A program made the translations under genes and the position numbers. Source: Plantactinospora sp. KBS50 (GTDB lineage Bacteria > Actinomycetota > Actinomycetes > Mycobacteriales > Micromonosporaceae). From it: a stretch of DNA of 64,000 bases. Positions 47,055-56,148 of this stretch are shown one piece after another (position 1 is the first letter of the stretch; each line of letters opens with the position of its first letter). The notes under the pieces were generated by a model. That model was not told the DNA's origin and ran no database searches. It saw only the letters and a program-made list of their open reading frames with translations. Location of the stretch: contig NZ_CP022961.1 in the NCBI RefSeq assembly GCF_002285795.1, positions 4,902,001-4,966,000 on the forward strand, read 5' to 3'.

Positions 47055-50000
47055 CACTCCACCACCGCGGTCGACTCCAGCGCGAACAGCCCGCGCAACT
47101 GGCTGGTCGACAGCTCGGTGAGCCACTGCTCGCCGGTGCCGACGATCCGGGCGGCCAGCCCGCGCTTCTCCGCCACCATCGCGGCCACCTTCTCCTCCAC
47201 CGTGCCGGCGCAGACGAACTTGCGGACCTGCACCGAGCGCCGCTGGCCGATCCGGAACGCCCGGTCGGTCGCCTGGTCCTCCACCGCGGGATTCCACCAC
47301 CGGTCCACGTGCACCACGTGGTTCGCCGCGGTCAGCGTGAGACCGGTGCCGCCGGCCTTGAGCGACAGCACGAACAGCGGCGGCCCGCCGCCGGGATCCT
47401 GGAACCGGGCCACCATCGCGTCCCGCTCCGCGCGGCCGGCCGCGCCGTGCAGGAACAACACCTCCCGACCGGTACGCGCCGACAGGTGCGCCCGCAGCAT
47501 CCCGCCGAACTCGGCGTACTGGGTGAACAGCAGCGCCCGTTCACCCACCGCGAGCACCTCCTCGACGATCTCCTCCAGCCGGGCCAGCTTGCCGGACCGG
47601 CCGGCCAGCCCCGAGCCGTCCCGCAGCAGTTGCGCCGGGTGGTTGCAGACCTGCTTGAGCTTCGTCATGGTGGCCAGCACCAGGCCGCGCCGCTCGATGC
47701 CGTCGCTGCGTTCGATCCGGGCCATCATGTCGTCCACCACCGCCTGGTAGAGCGTCGCCTGCTCGGCAGTGAGGTTGCACAGCACCTCCATCTCCAGCTT
47801 CGACGGCAGGTCGGAGATGATCGAGGCGTCGGTCTTGAGCCGGCGCAGCACGAACGGGCCGGTGATCCGGCGCAACCGCTGCGCCGCGGCCTCGTCGCCG
47901 TGCCGCTCGATCGGCTCGGCGTAGCTGCGGCGGAACTCCGCGGCCGCGCCCAGCAGCCCGGGATTCGCGAACTCCATGATGGACCAGAGGTCGGCCAGCC
48001 GGTTCTCCACCGGCGTACCGGTCAAGGCGATCCGGTGCCGGGCCGGCAGCGCCCGCACCGCCCCGGCCTGCCGGGTGGCCGCGTTCTTGATCGCCTGTGC
48101 CTCGTCCACCACGACCCGGTGCCAGCCGATCCGCGCCAGCTCCGAGGCATCCCGGGCCGCCACCGAATACGTGGTGAGCACCAGGTCCGCCGCACCGACC
48201 GCGGTCTCGAAGTCGGCGCCCCGGGCACGCTCGGCGCCGTGGTGCACGTGCACCCGCAGCCCCGGGGTGAACCGGGCCGCCTCCCGCCGCCAGTTGCCCA
48301 CCAGCGACATCGGGCAGACCAGCAGCGTCGGACCGGTCTCGTCCGGCTGGTTGGCCAGCACGGACAGCAGTTGGATGGTCTTGCCCAGCCCCATGTCGTC
48401 GGCGAGGATCCCGCCCAGCCCCAGGGACTCCAGGAAGCACATCCAGGCCACCCCGCGTTGCTGGTACGGCCGCAGCGTGCCGGCGAAGCCCGGCGGCGTG
48501 GCCACCGGTTCGAGGTGCCGGTCCACCCGACCGGACAGCAGGTCGCCCAACGCGCCCTCGGCGCTGACCGCCAGCACCGGCAGGGTGTCCGGGTCGTCCT
48601 GACCGGCCAGCCCCAGCCGCAGCAGGTCGGTGACGCTCATCCGGCCGCCCGAGCGCAGCAGCTTCAACCCGGTCGCCAACCGGCGGGAGTCCAGCTCCAC
48701 CCACTCGCCGCGCAGGCGTACCAGCGGGGTCTTCAGCTCGGCGAGCGCGTGCAGCTCGGCCTCGGACAGCGACCGGTCGCCCAGCGCGACCTCCCAGCGG
48801 TACTCCAGCAGCGCCTCCTGGCCGATGCCGGAGCGGCCGGCGACCGTCCCCGGCGCGGTCGGGGTGCCGGCGCGCAGCCGGGCACCGAGCCGGGCGCCGG
48901 GGCGGCGCCACCAGGACGGCAGCAGCAGCCCGAAGCCCGCGGCGTGCAGCATCGGTGCGCCCTCGGAAAGGAACCGGTGCGCCCCCTCGGTGCTCAGGTC
49001 AAGGCCGGTCGGGGCGGCGGTGCGCAGCGCGTCGGTGAGTTCCGGCCAGAGCCGGCTGGCCCGGCCCAACTCGGCGAGCAGGGTCTCCTGCGGCGCCTTG
49101 ATCGGCTGTGCCGGCGGCCCGAGCGGACCGTGGGCGGCCCAGACGGCGGCGGCCTCGATCAGCCCGGACCCGTCCGAGCCGCGCAGCGCGAACTCCACCC
49201 GCCACCGCTCTCCCCCCGCCCCGCCGCTGACCCCGTCGGTGTCGACGGGCTCGGGATCGGCGGGGTCGGGGTCGGGGTCAACGGGATCGGCGGGATCGGG
49301 GACGGCGGGGTCGGGATCGGCGGGCTCGACCAGTCGGAAGGTGGCCCGGACCGGGCCGCCGGCGGCGTCCCGCTGCCAGTCGGCCAGTTCGCGGGCCAAC
49401 TCCGCCAGCTCGGCCGGCTCTCCCCGGATCGTCCGCTGCCGGCCGCTGAGCGCGGCCAGCCAGCGCCGGACCAGTTCGGCCCGGCCGGTCCGCCGGGTGG
49501 ACGGGACGAGCTTCAGATCGTCCAGGGCGATCCGCGCGGCGGCGTCGGTGAGCGCGTCCAGGGCGTCGGCGACCAGTTCCGGCGCTCCGACGTCCGGGTC
49601 GGCGGCCCGCGCGGCGGGCGGCAGGGCCAGGGCGAGCGCCCGGGCCCACGCCGCATCCGGGCCGGTCAGCAGGGGCCGCCAGCACGCCTGGGCGGCGGAC
49701 GTACCCGACCCCCGGCCGGCGGCCGGATCCCACGCCAGACCGGGCAGGGTGCGCCCACGCTCCACGAGGTCGACCGCGAACGCGGCGAACCGGCCGAGCT
49801 GCCGCAGCGTCGCCCCGGGCACCTCGGGCTCCCCGGGCGCACCAGCACCAGCACCAGCACCAGCACCAGCACCAGCACCAGCACCAGCGTCGGTCCAGCC
49901 GGGCGCGTCGTCGGCCAGCGCCGGCAGGGTGTCCACCGCCGGCAGGGTGTCCACCGCCGCGAGCCGCAGCAGCACGGGCAGCGCCAGGTCGGCGTCGTAC

Positions 50001-50314
50001 TCCAGGCTGGGCACCCGCCAGCCGGCGAGGGTGACCCGACCGCGGGCCTCGCCGGGTGGTTCGGCGCGGACCAGTTCGGGCGAGTCGACCGGTACCCCGG
50101 CCCGGGTCGGCAGGCTCAGCAGCGTGCTGCCGGTGGCCGCCTTCGCGGCCAGTTCGCCCAGCGCGGCGGCGAGCGCCGGCTGCCCGGCCGCGTACGGATG
50201 CGGCCGTTCCCGCGGCGGCCGGCCGGGCCGACGCGGCGGCGCGGTCCGGGCGGCCTCCTCCGCCCACAGCACGAGCCGACCTCCCGGCCGCCACACACCA
50301 TGGATCACCCGCAA
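47054..50314 (-). CDS. SNF2/Rad54-type DEAD-like helicase
   Basis: The protein of about 1086 residues has an N-terminal SNF2-associated region and a C-terminal two-lobe ATPase: LRPYQQRGVAWMCFLESLGLGGILADDMGLGKTIQLLSVLA (motif I), TLLVCPMSLVGNW (Ia), VVVDEAQAIKN (II), ALTGTPVENRLADLWSIMEF (III), ALLFTQYAEFGGML, FVLSLKAGGTGLTLTAANHVVHVDRWWNPAVEDQATDRAFRIGQ (V-VI). TTG 50314 (LRVIHGVWRPGGRL) follows AGGAGGGGG and is the likely start. Low-complexity inserts include an (Ala-Gly)n run and a Asp-Pro repeat. It remodels protein-DNA complexes; the partner is the SWIM protein. Confidence 0.93.
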   Translation of the reverse strand: MRVIHGVWRPGGRLVLWAEEAARTAPPRRPGRPPRERPHPYAAGQPALAAALGELAAKAATGSTLLSLPTRAGVPVDSPELVRAEPPGEARGRVTLAGWRVPSLEYDADLALPVLLRLAAVDTLPAVDTLPALADDAPGWTDAGAGAGAGAGAGAGAGAPGEPEVPGATLRQLGRFAAFAVDLVERGRTLPGLAWDPAAGRGSGTSAAQACWRPLLTGPDAAWARALALALPPAARAADPDVGAPELVADALDALTDAAARIALDDLKLVPSTRRTGRAELVRRWLAALSGRQRTIRGEPAELAELARELADWQRDAAGGPVRATFRLVEPADPDPAVPDPADPVDPDPDPADPEPVDTDGVSGGAGGERWRVEFALRGSDGSGLIEAAAVWAAHGPLGPPAQPIKAPQETLLAELGRASRLWPELTDALRTAAPTGLDLSTEGAHRFLSEGAPMLHAAGFGLLLPSWWRRPGARLGARLRAGTPTAPGTVAGRSGIGQEALLEYRWEVALGDRSLSEAELHALAELKTPLVRLRGEWVELDSRRLATGLKLLRSGGRMSVTDLLRLGLAGQDDPDTLPVLAVSAEGALGDLLSGRVDRHLEPVATPPGFAGTLRPYQQRGVAWMCFLESLGLGGILADDMGLGKTIQLLSVLANQPDETGPTLLVCPMSLVGNWRREAARFTPGLRVHVHHGAERARGADFETAVGAADLVLTTYSVAARDASELARIGWHRVVVDEAQAIKNAATRQAGAVRALPARHRIALTGTPVENRLADLWSIMEFANPGLLGAAAEFRRSYAEPIERHGDEAAAQRLRRITGPFVLRRLKTDASIISDLPSKLEMEVLCNLTAEQATLYQAVVDDMMARIERSDGIERRGLVLATMTKLKQVCNHPAQLLRDGSGLAGRSGKLARLEEIVEEVLAVGERALLFTQYAEFGGMLRAHLSARTGREVLFLHGAAGRAERDAMVARFQDPGGGPPLFVLSLKAGGTGLTLTAANHVVHVDRWWNPAVEDQATDRAFRIGQRRSVQVRKFVCAGTVEEKVAAMVAEKRGLAARIVGTGEQWLTELSTSQLRGLFALESTAVVE
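49841..49888. repeat. hexanucleotide microsatellite ACCAGC x8 inside the helicase gene
   Basis: Eight perfect ACCAGC units encode an alternating Ala-Gly run in the N-terminal region. Being a multiple of three, length changes keep the frame and would only lengthen the linker. Confidence 0.92.
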
Positions 50315-50447
50315 GGAAGAGCCCCCTCCTGACGCTTCTGTCGAGCAAGGGTCTCTTCTTAACACTCCCCCGGGTCAGCTCCGCCGGCACCACCACGCCG
50401 ACCCGCGGTTTCGGCGCGATCTCACACTCCGGCCGCGACGGGGCGGA

Positions 50448-52078
50448 TCAGGGCTCCTCGGCCGACCCGTGATTGCGTTCCCACCGGCCGCCCACGGCGG
50501 GGGTGTCCAACCGCAACGCGGCGTCCCGGTTGCCGGCCAGGTCGTTGTCCTCGACCGCCGCGTCCAGGCACTCGCCCTGGTCGGTCACCCACACGCCCTC
50601 GGTCTGCGTCTTCGGGCTCATCCCGTCCCAGATCCGGTTGTTCCGCATCGTCAGGCCGGTGGCCCGGGCCGCGATGGTCAGGCCGGCCCGGTGCTCCGGC
50701 GGCCCCACCAGCTCGTACGGCGAGCCGTCGGTCGGCACGTCGCCGTGCCAGGCGGTGTTCAGACCGGCGCGCACCGGCATCAGGCTGAGCGTGCTGTGGT
50801 CGTTCGTCATCACCGTGGCGGTCAGCCCCTTCACCACGAGCTGCTTGCCGAAGTGGCAGCCCGCCGGCCAGTCGGCCGATTTGTCGGTCATCGACAACGC
50901 GCCGTACCGGACGTCCGCCCCCGCGCCCGACCCGCCCGGTCCGGCCAGCCGGCCGTTGCTGCGGATCCGGTTGCCCACCACGGTCAGGTCGGCGGCGCCG
51001 GTGTCGATCTGTACGCCGGTCAGCCCGTTGCCCCAGATCTCGTTGCCGTCGAGGACGAGGTCCTGGATCGTCTCCCCCGCGCCGCGCGGCAGTTCGTGCA
51101 CGAGCACGCCGTACCGACCGTTGCCGCTGATCCGGTTGCCGCGGACCAGGTACGGCCCGGAGGCGCTGCCGAAGCTCACCCCGGAGTTGACGTTGCCGTC
51201 CAGCACGCAGTCGGTGACGATGCCGCCCCGGCCGGGCACTCCCGCGGTGCCGTGCGTCGAGACGTCGAAGCCGGCGATCTGGTTGCCCAGCATCGTGCAG
51301 GCCGAGACGATCAGGCCGTCGGCGCCCCAGTCGGAGATGCCGAACCGGTTGCCCTCCGCGTGGCAGGCGACGATCCGGATGCCGCGCGGCGGCCGCCAGT
51401 AGTCCTTCTGGAGTTCCACGAAGATGCCGTTGGTGCCGTTGCCCAGCGTGCTGCACGCGGTGATGGTGAGCCGTTCGCTCGGTCCCCAGCCGCCGATGCC
51501 GATCCCGATGCCGGCCCCGCCCATCTGGCGCCCGTTGTCCAGCCGGCCGCACCGTTCGGCCACCACCGACTCGATCACGCTGTCCTGCAGGAAGTCGCAG
51601 CCCAGTCCGGTGGCGCCGGTGTCGTGGATCCACAGGTCGCGGAACCGGCCCCGGCGCACGTACTGCAGGCCCAGCCCTTGGCCAGGTAGCAGTAGTCGTC
51701 CATCTGCACGCCGGAGCCGTCGATCTCGAAGCCCGCGAACGTGCAGTCGGCGATGTGGTTGTCCCGGCCCGCGCCGTGCTGCACGGTGGTGAAGTAGGCA
51801 AGCGGCACCGGCTGGGTGCGGTCGCCCGAATTGGACAGGACGAACCGGGTGGCACCGATTCCGGCGCCGACCAGCGAGACGCCGCTGCGCCAGACCGTGC
51901 CCGCGTCGCGGATGGAGTACACCCCGGGCGGACACTGGATGATCCGCGGCAGGCCGTCGGCCGCGTACTCGGCACCGAGCCGGTCGACCAGTTCGGCCAG
52001 GGCCGGCTGGTCGTTGGTCACGCCGTCACCGGCCAGTCCGCACCGGCGCGCGTCATGCACCTCACCCATTACCTGCAT
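50448..52078 (-). CDS. right-handed parallel beta-helix protein (pectate-lyase-3 like), one frame break
   Basis: The N-terminal MQVMGEVHDARRCGLAGDGVTNDQPALAELVDRLG...IIQCPPGVYSIRDAG is the phage tail-spike or pectate-lyase-3 type start. Many beta-helix coils follow (TITACSTLGNGTNGIFVEL, GNRFGISDWGADGLIVSACTMLGNQIAGF, VLDGNVNSGVSFGSASGPYLVRGNRISGNGRYGV, VVGNRIRSNGR). One base must be added at G 51674 (KG to LGLQYVRRGRFRDLWIHD), giving 543 residues. No signal peptide is visible. It likely binds or cuts a polysaccharide; the pyruvyl transferase gene on the same strand upstream fits a surface-glycan setting. Confidence 0.85.
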
Positions 52079-52128
52079 CGCCGCCGGTTTCCCCGTGCCG
52101 GCGGGACGAAACCGGGCACGATGTGGGC

Positions 52129-52332
52129 ATGTCAACCACCACCCAGGTACGGCTGGCGGACGGGCCGGCGGACGGCGAGACGATCACCGTGGAGCTGGAC
52201 GTGACCGGCCGGCCGCCGTTGACGCACCACTGGCTGAGCGATCGCGGTCTGGCCGGCGCCGACATCTACGAACTGGAGTCGACCACCGAGGACGGGCCGT
52301 GGATCTACCGCTGGCGCGGGCGGGCCACCTGA
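52129..52332 (+). CDS. small protein with ADGPADG motif
   Basis: The 67-residue product MSTTTQVRLADGPADGETITVELDV... ends in DGPWIYRWRGRAT. It has the same layout as the small protein at 23058-23270: early GPADG, central Pro-rich turn, late Tyr/Trp strand. The predicted fold is all-beta; function unknown. ATG 52129 is chosen because the upstream in-frame ATG gives only two extra residues and neither has a strong ribosome site. Confidence 0.6.
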   Translation: MSTTTQVRLADGPADGETITVELDVTGRPPLTHHWLSDRGLAGADIYELESTTEDGPWIYRWRGRAT

Positions 52333-52379
52333 GCCGGGCGGCGCCGGCCTGACGCGTTCCCGGCGGGCGCGCCAGGCCG

Positions 52380-52455
52380 TTCAGTGCCGGTCGTTCAATG
52401 CCGGCCGTTCAATGCCGCCGGCCGGTCAGTGCCGGCCGGTCAGTGCCGCCGGCCG
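52380..52455. repeat. imperfect tandem repeats of a TCA(A/G)TGCCGGCCG unit
   Basis: About five imperfect units (TTCAGTGCCGGTCG, TTCAATGCCGGCCG, TTCAATGCCGCCGG, GTCAGTGCCGGCCG, GTCAGTGCCGCCGG) lie between convergent genes. The last overlaps the stop codon of the pyruvyl transferase gene. Confidence 0.8.
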
Positions 52456-53582
52456 TCGATCTCGTGCAGCGCCGGCCCGATCAGGTCGCCGGTCATGAGC
52501 GCCTGCTGGCACAGCTCGGCCACCCGGCGCCCGGTCTCCGGCTGCCGCCGGTCGCGCTCGTCCCAGAGCCGGTCGACCTCGGCCAGCAGCGGCCCCTCCA
52601 CCTCGCGTTCCACCCCGCGCAGCGTCGGCGCGCCGATCCGCCGGGCGAAATCGAAGACCTTTCCCGCGTACGGCAGCGGCAGCAGCGGTACGCCGGACAT
52701 CGCGGCGAACATCACGAAGTGCAGCCGCATCCCGACCGCGAAGTCGAAGTGCCGCATCAGGCCGAGCAGTTGCCGGGGCCGGTAGTCGCCGTGCAGGACC
52801 CGCCCGTGCGGGGCGGTCACCATGTGCGAAAGCACCCCGTGCGAGTGCCGGATGTCGTCGGGCTCCATCGGAACGAATACCACGTCCGCGTCCAGCCGGG
52901 TCACCAGGAAGTCGCCGACCTGGGCGATCAGCCGGTGGTAGCCGTCGACGTCGAGGTGCGCGGCGGCCCGGCCGGGCTCGCGGACGCTCATCCCGACCAG
53001 CCGCCGGTCGAGGCGTACCCCCTCGGCCTGGAGCAGGCCGGCCGGGAAGTCCTCCGGTTGGAGCAGCATCGCCGGGTCTGCGGTCACGGTGATCGGCCGG
53101 GTCACCCCGACCTCCTCCAGCAGCAACCGCGACTCGGTGTCCCGGACCGTCACCTCCCGGGCGGCCGAGAGGCATTCCTGCACCATCGCGCAGTCGACGG
53201 TCTCGGTGAGCGGTCCCGCGCCGACCGCGTACGTGCAGACCGGCAGCCCGCGCTCCTGCGCGGCCAGCACGATGCGCAGGTAGCGACGGGCCTCGCTGTC
53301 GTAGAGGATGCCGCCGCCGCCGAGCAGCAGCAGGTCCATCTGGTCGAGCGCGACCGCCGAGTCGGTCCGGCTGATCCCCTCCCACGGCTCGGCCACCACA
53401 TCGGGGTACGCCGCGCGGGTGTGGTCGGGGTTGCGGGAGAAGATGATGATCCGGCTGTCGGGCCGGCGGGCCCGCACATCGGCCAGCAGTCCGGTCAGGA
53501 TCGCCTCGTCACCGGAGTTCCGGCCGCCGTACGAGCCGAGAACTCCGATGGTCGGGCCGGCATGGTCGACTGAGGTCACCAT
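52440..53582 (-). CDS. polysaccharide pyruvyl transferase family protein
   Basis: The 380-residue protein matches the CsaB/PssK family: IGVLGSYGGRNSGDEAILTGLLADVRARRPDSRIIIFSRNP, LDQMDLLLLGGGGILYDS, VTADPAMLLQP, FDFAVGMRLHFVMFAAMSGVPLLPLPYAGKVFDFARRIG. Such enzymes move pyruvate from PEP to sugars of exopolysaccharide or secondary cell-wall polymers. Its product would act on glycan precursors in the cytosol. It has no sugar-nucleotide or flippase genes nearby, only the beta-helix protein gene downstream. Confidence 0.92.
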   Translation of the reverse strand: MVTSVDHAGPTIGVLGSYGGRNSGDEAILTGLLADVRARRPDSRIIIFSRNPDHTRAAYPDVVAEPWEGISRTDSAVALDQMDLLLLGGGGILYDSEARRYLRIVLAAQERGLPVCTYAVGAGPLTETVDCAMVQECLSAAREVTVRDTESRLLLEEVGVTRPITVTADPAMLLQPEDFPAGLLQAEGVRLDRRLVGMSVREPGRAAAHLDVDGYHRLIAQVGDFLVTRLDADVVFVPMEPDDIRHSHGVLSHMVTAPHGRVLHGDYRPRQLLGLMRHFDFAVGMRLHFVMFAAMSGVPLLPLPYAGKVFDFARRIGAPTLRGVEREVEGPLLAEVDRLWDERDRRQPETGRRVAELCQQALMTGDLIGPALHEIDGRRH

Positions 53583-53695
53583 GCGGAAAGGTTTCCCCAG
53601 AACGGCCGGGTCATGTGGGTCGCGACGGATGTTGACCTACGCGTTGCCGGATGCGGGGCCATCGCGACATCCGGCGCACCGAGCGGTTATCCGGA

Positions 53696-53995
53696 TCATT
53701 CGGGCGGCAGCAGCACCCGCGCGGTGCGGCGTTCGCCGTCGAGCACCCGCATGGCGCGGGCCAGCGTCTGCGGGAACACCTCGGTCTCGCCGCGTTCCCG
53801 CATCGTCTCGGCGGCCACCAGCAGCGCACGAGCCTCGGCCAGCAGCCCCTGGGCGGCCAGCACGCAGCGCATCACGTCGAAATGCCCGGTGTCCACGGCC
53901 GGATTGATCCGTCCCACGAAGTCGACCACCCGCAGGTAGTGCTCCACCAGATCCTGTTCGGCTCTGGTCAGGGCGGGCAACCGCGGATCGTTCAT
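53696..53995 (-). CDS. hypothetical helical protein
   Basis: The 99-residue product MNDPRLPALTRAEQDLVEHYLRVVDFVGRINPAVDTGHFDVMRCVLAAQGLLAEARALLVAAETMRERG... is predicted all-helical, with one cysteine and a basic C-terminus. I do not recognise the family. The ATG at 53995 is used; an ATG five codons upstream is in frame. It is divergent from the TetR gene at 54127, and the two share a 131-bp control region, so it may be a target of that regulator. Confidence 0.65.
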   Translation of the reverse strand: MNDPRLPALTRAEQDLVEHYLRVVDFVGRINPAVDTGHFDVMRCVLAAQGLLAEARALLVAAETMRERGETEVFPQTLARAMRVLDGERRTARVLLPPE

Positions 53996-54079
53996 CGTCG
54001 AATTGTGCACCAGCCGGGCACGTTGCGTGCCTCCGCGCGCCGGACGATTTTGCCGCGGCGAGTCGAGTTGAAGTGCGTA

Positions 54080-54097
54080 CTCAGAATAATTGCTGAG
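54080..54097. promoter_or_regulatory. candidate TetR operator
   Basis: CTCAG-n8-CTGAG, with an A/T-rich centre AATAATTG, lies 30 bp before the TetR start in the divergent region. TetR genes usually bind a palindrome here to repress themselves and a neighbour. Confidence 0.45.
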
Positions 54098-54126
54098 GCA
54101 GCAAAAATGTCGTTAGGCTGGCCCGC

Positions 54127-54765
54127 GTGAGCCAACCCGACCAGCCGGCACCTGGACTGCGGGAACGCAAGAAGCAGGCCACCCGTGCCGCGCTGAGCTG
54201 GGCCGCGGTCCAACTGGCGGTGGAGCGTGGGCTGGACAACGTGCGGGTGGAGGACATCGCCGAGGCGGCCGGGGTCTCACCCCGGACCTTCAACAACTAC
54301 TTCGGCAGCAAGGCCGAGGCCATCGCCGCCCGGCACACCGAGCGGCTCCGGGAGATCGCCGCCGAGACCGCCGGCCGACCGGCTGGCGAGCCCATCTGGA
54401 CCGCCGTCACCGCCGCCGTGGCCGCCCGGTTCGACAACGACCGCACCGATCCCGATCCACAGTGGCTGGCCGGCGTCCGGCTGATGACCAGCGAACCCTC
54501 CCTCCAGGGCGAGCTGGTCAAGGCCCACGTGGCCGCCGAGGCGGAGCTGGTCGCGGTGCTGGCCCGGCGTACCGGCACCGACCCGGTCCGCGACCTCTAC
54601 CCCCGGCTGCTGGCCGGGGCCATCGGCGCCGCCATCCAGGCGGCGACCGCACAGTGGCTCAACGCCGACCCGCGGGTGCCGATCGGCCTGCTGGTCCGCG
54701 ACGCGCTCACCCAACTGGCGGCCGGCCTGCCCGCGCCCCGCCTCGCACCCCGCCTCGAGCCCTGA
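54127..54765 (+). CDS. TetR family transcriptional regulator
   Basis: The 212-residue protein has the TetR helix-turn-helix near residues 12-58 (RERKKQATRAALSWAAVQLAVERGLDNVRVEDIAEAAGVSPRTFNNYFGSKAEAI). The ligand-binding domain is MftR-like in length, and the FNNYFGSK variant is typical of mycofactocin-type and similar regulators. The ligand is unknown. GTG 54127 starts the gene. It probably acts on its own divergent promoter and the small helical gene at 53696-53995. Confidence 0.9.
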   Translation: MSQPDQPAPGLRERKKQATRAALSWAAVQLAVERGLDNVRVEDIAEAAGVSPRTFNNYFGSKAEAIAARHTERLREIAAETAGRPAGEPIWTAVTAAVAARFDNDRTDPDPQWLAGVRLMTSEPSLQGELVKAHVAAEAELVAVLARRTGTDPVRDLYPRLLAGAIGAAIQAATAQWLNADPRVPIGLLVRDALTQLAAGLPAPRLAPRLEP

Positions 54766-55032
54766 ACGGCGCCCTCACCCGTCAGCACGACGGACCATCG
54801 AGGTCCCGGTCGCGTGCTCAACCGGGCTGATCGACGGTCGGCCGCCGGGCTCCCCGCAGCGGCGACAATGCGGACCCCGAGCGCGGTCCAGATCGGGAAC
54901 TGTGCGGCGCCCACGGTCAGCCACCCGCCGATCCCGGTGCCAGCCAGCGCGGCGAGCGCCCGGTCCGCCGGCTCGCGGGGCGGATCACGTCGGCCGGTGT
55001 CCGAATACGCCACGCCGACGTGATCGGCCGGC
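54766..55032. other. intergenic, no supported gene
   Basis: A minus-strand frame from about 55013 (AYSDTGRRDPPREPADRALAALAGTGIGGWLTVGAAQFPIWTALGVRIVAAAG) has a mildly hydrophobic stretch, but it runs into antisense of the TetR gene and lacks a ribosome site. I see no RNA gene or clear terminator. Confidence 0.4.
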
Positions 55033-55740
55033 CTATTCGCAGGCCACCCCGTCCCCGTCGCGGTCGAGTCCGGCCCGGTAGCCGGGTTGACCGCGGTGCA
55101 GCGGTGCCTTGCCGGCCGCGCGGACCGCGGCGCAGTTCGCGTAGTACACGCTCGATCCGCTGCCAGTGCCGGTGCCGCTGCCGGTCGAACCGCCGCCCGT
55201 GCTCGTCGAACCGCTACTTCCCGACGACTCGCAGGCCACCCCGTCGCCGTCGCGGTCGAGTCCGGCCCGGTAGCCGGGTCGACCCCGCCGCAGCGGCGCC
55301 TTGCCCGCGGCTCGCACCGCGGCGCAGTTCGCGTAGTACACCGGGCGCACGCTCTTCTTGGCCGCCGGCGTGGGACTCACCGTTGCGCTCGGCGCGGGCT
55401 CGCTGCTCTCCGACGGGCTCGGCTCGGCGGACGCCGAGGTCGGCACGGCGCTGGGCGTTCCGGCCCCGAGCTGGTCGACACCGTCGCTGCGGCCGCTCAA
55501 CACCGATCCGGGCGCCGGGGTGTCGTCGTCGTTGCTGACCGCCACGATGCCGCCGATGCAGCAGAGCCCGAGCGCCGCCGCGACGATCCCGAGGAGGATC
55601 CGCGAACTCGGCCGTCGCGGCGGTACGGCGCCGGGCGCCGGGCCGGGCGGCGTGGACCACATTGCCCGGGTCGGCTCGGCGGACGGGTACGACTGCTGCG
55701 GCTCGCTCTGCGGCCACGGGTCCTGCGGCTGGTCACTCAT
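55033..55740 (-). CDS. membrane-anchored protein with two excalibur domains
   Basis: The 235-residue protein has a Pro/Gln/Ser-rich cytosolic N-terminus, one membrane helix (RILLGIVAAALGLCCIGGIVAVS, about residues 46-68), a Ser/Pro/Thr linker and two nearly identical excalibur domains (YYANCAAVRAAGKAPL..G.PGYRAGLDRDGDGVACE). Each carries the DxDxDGxxCE calcium-binding loop and a conserved Cys pair. They are joined by a Gly/Ser/Thr linker. Excalibur domains bind Ca2+ outside the cell; the role here may be wall-associated. The duplication is recent (only Arg/His and Arg/Gln changes). Confidence 0.9.
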   Translation of the reverse strand: MSDQPQDPWPQSEPQQSYPSAEPTRAMWSTPPGPAPGAVPPRRPSSRILLGIVAAALGLCCIGGIVAVSNDDDTPAPGSVLSGRSDGVDQLGAGTPSAVPTSASAEPSPSESSEPAPSATVSPTPAAKKSVRPVYYANCAAVRAAGKAPLRRGRPGYRAGLDRDGDGVACESSGSSGSTSTGGGSTGSGTGTGSGSSVYYANCAAVRAAGKAPLHRGQPGYRAGLDRDGDGVACE

Positions 55741-56014
55741 GCGGCGGAGTCTGTCCCGCGGCGGACGGCGGTGGCACCAACCAGCCGCCGCGATCGCGCC
55801 GCCCGAAAATGGCGGCCGGCTGTCGTGCCCGGCCCAATATGTCCACCACCCGGCTGAGTTATCCCAGGTCAGAGGCGGTATTACCGGTCGCCCGGGCCGG
55901 CTGTCGGGATCCCGACCCCCGCCGTGGCGGGGCGTCGCCGACACCGCCCCCGTCGCACCCGGCCACCGTCGCACCCGGACCCTGTCCTACCCGGCCCCTA
56001 CCTCGCCCTCGGCG

Positions 56015-56076
56015 CCGGGTGGAGTGTGCAGACTTGTTGTCACTGGGGCGACAACAAGTCTGCACACTCCACCCGG
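56015..56076. repeat. 27-bp perfect inverted repeat, copy 2
   Basis: Arms 56015-56041 and 56050-56076 are exact reverse complements around an 8-base loop. They share the GGAGTGTGCAGA(C/G)TTGTTGTC core with 2733-2784. Where copy 1 has G/C in the stem, this copy has C/G, so pairing is kept. It lies in the divergent region before the hydrolase gene, not at a gene end. Confidence 0.85.
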
Positions 56077-56148
56077 CAGGTCTCGTGCGACCGAAGCGGG
56101 GGAGATCCGGGCAGCGGCGGCCGTCGACGCGGTGAAAGACTGGCGGGC

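Noticed and set aside
54597-55013. A minus-strand small membrane protein
   Set aside because: It has no ribosome site and weak hydrophobicity, and runs antisense into the TetR gene.
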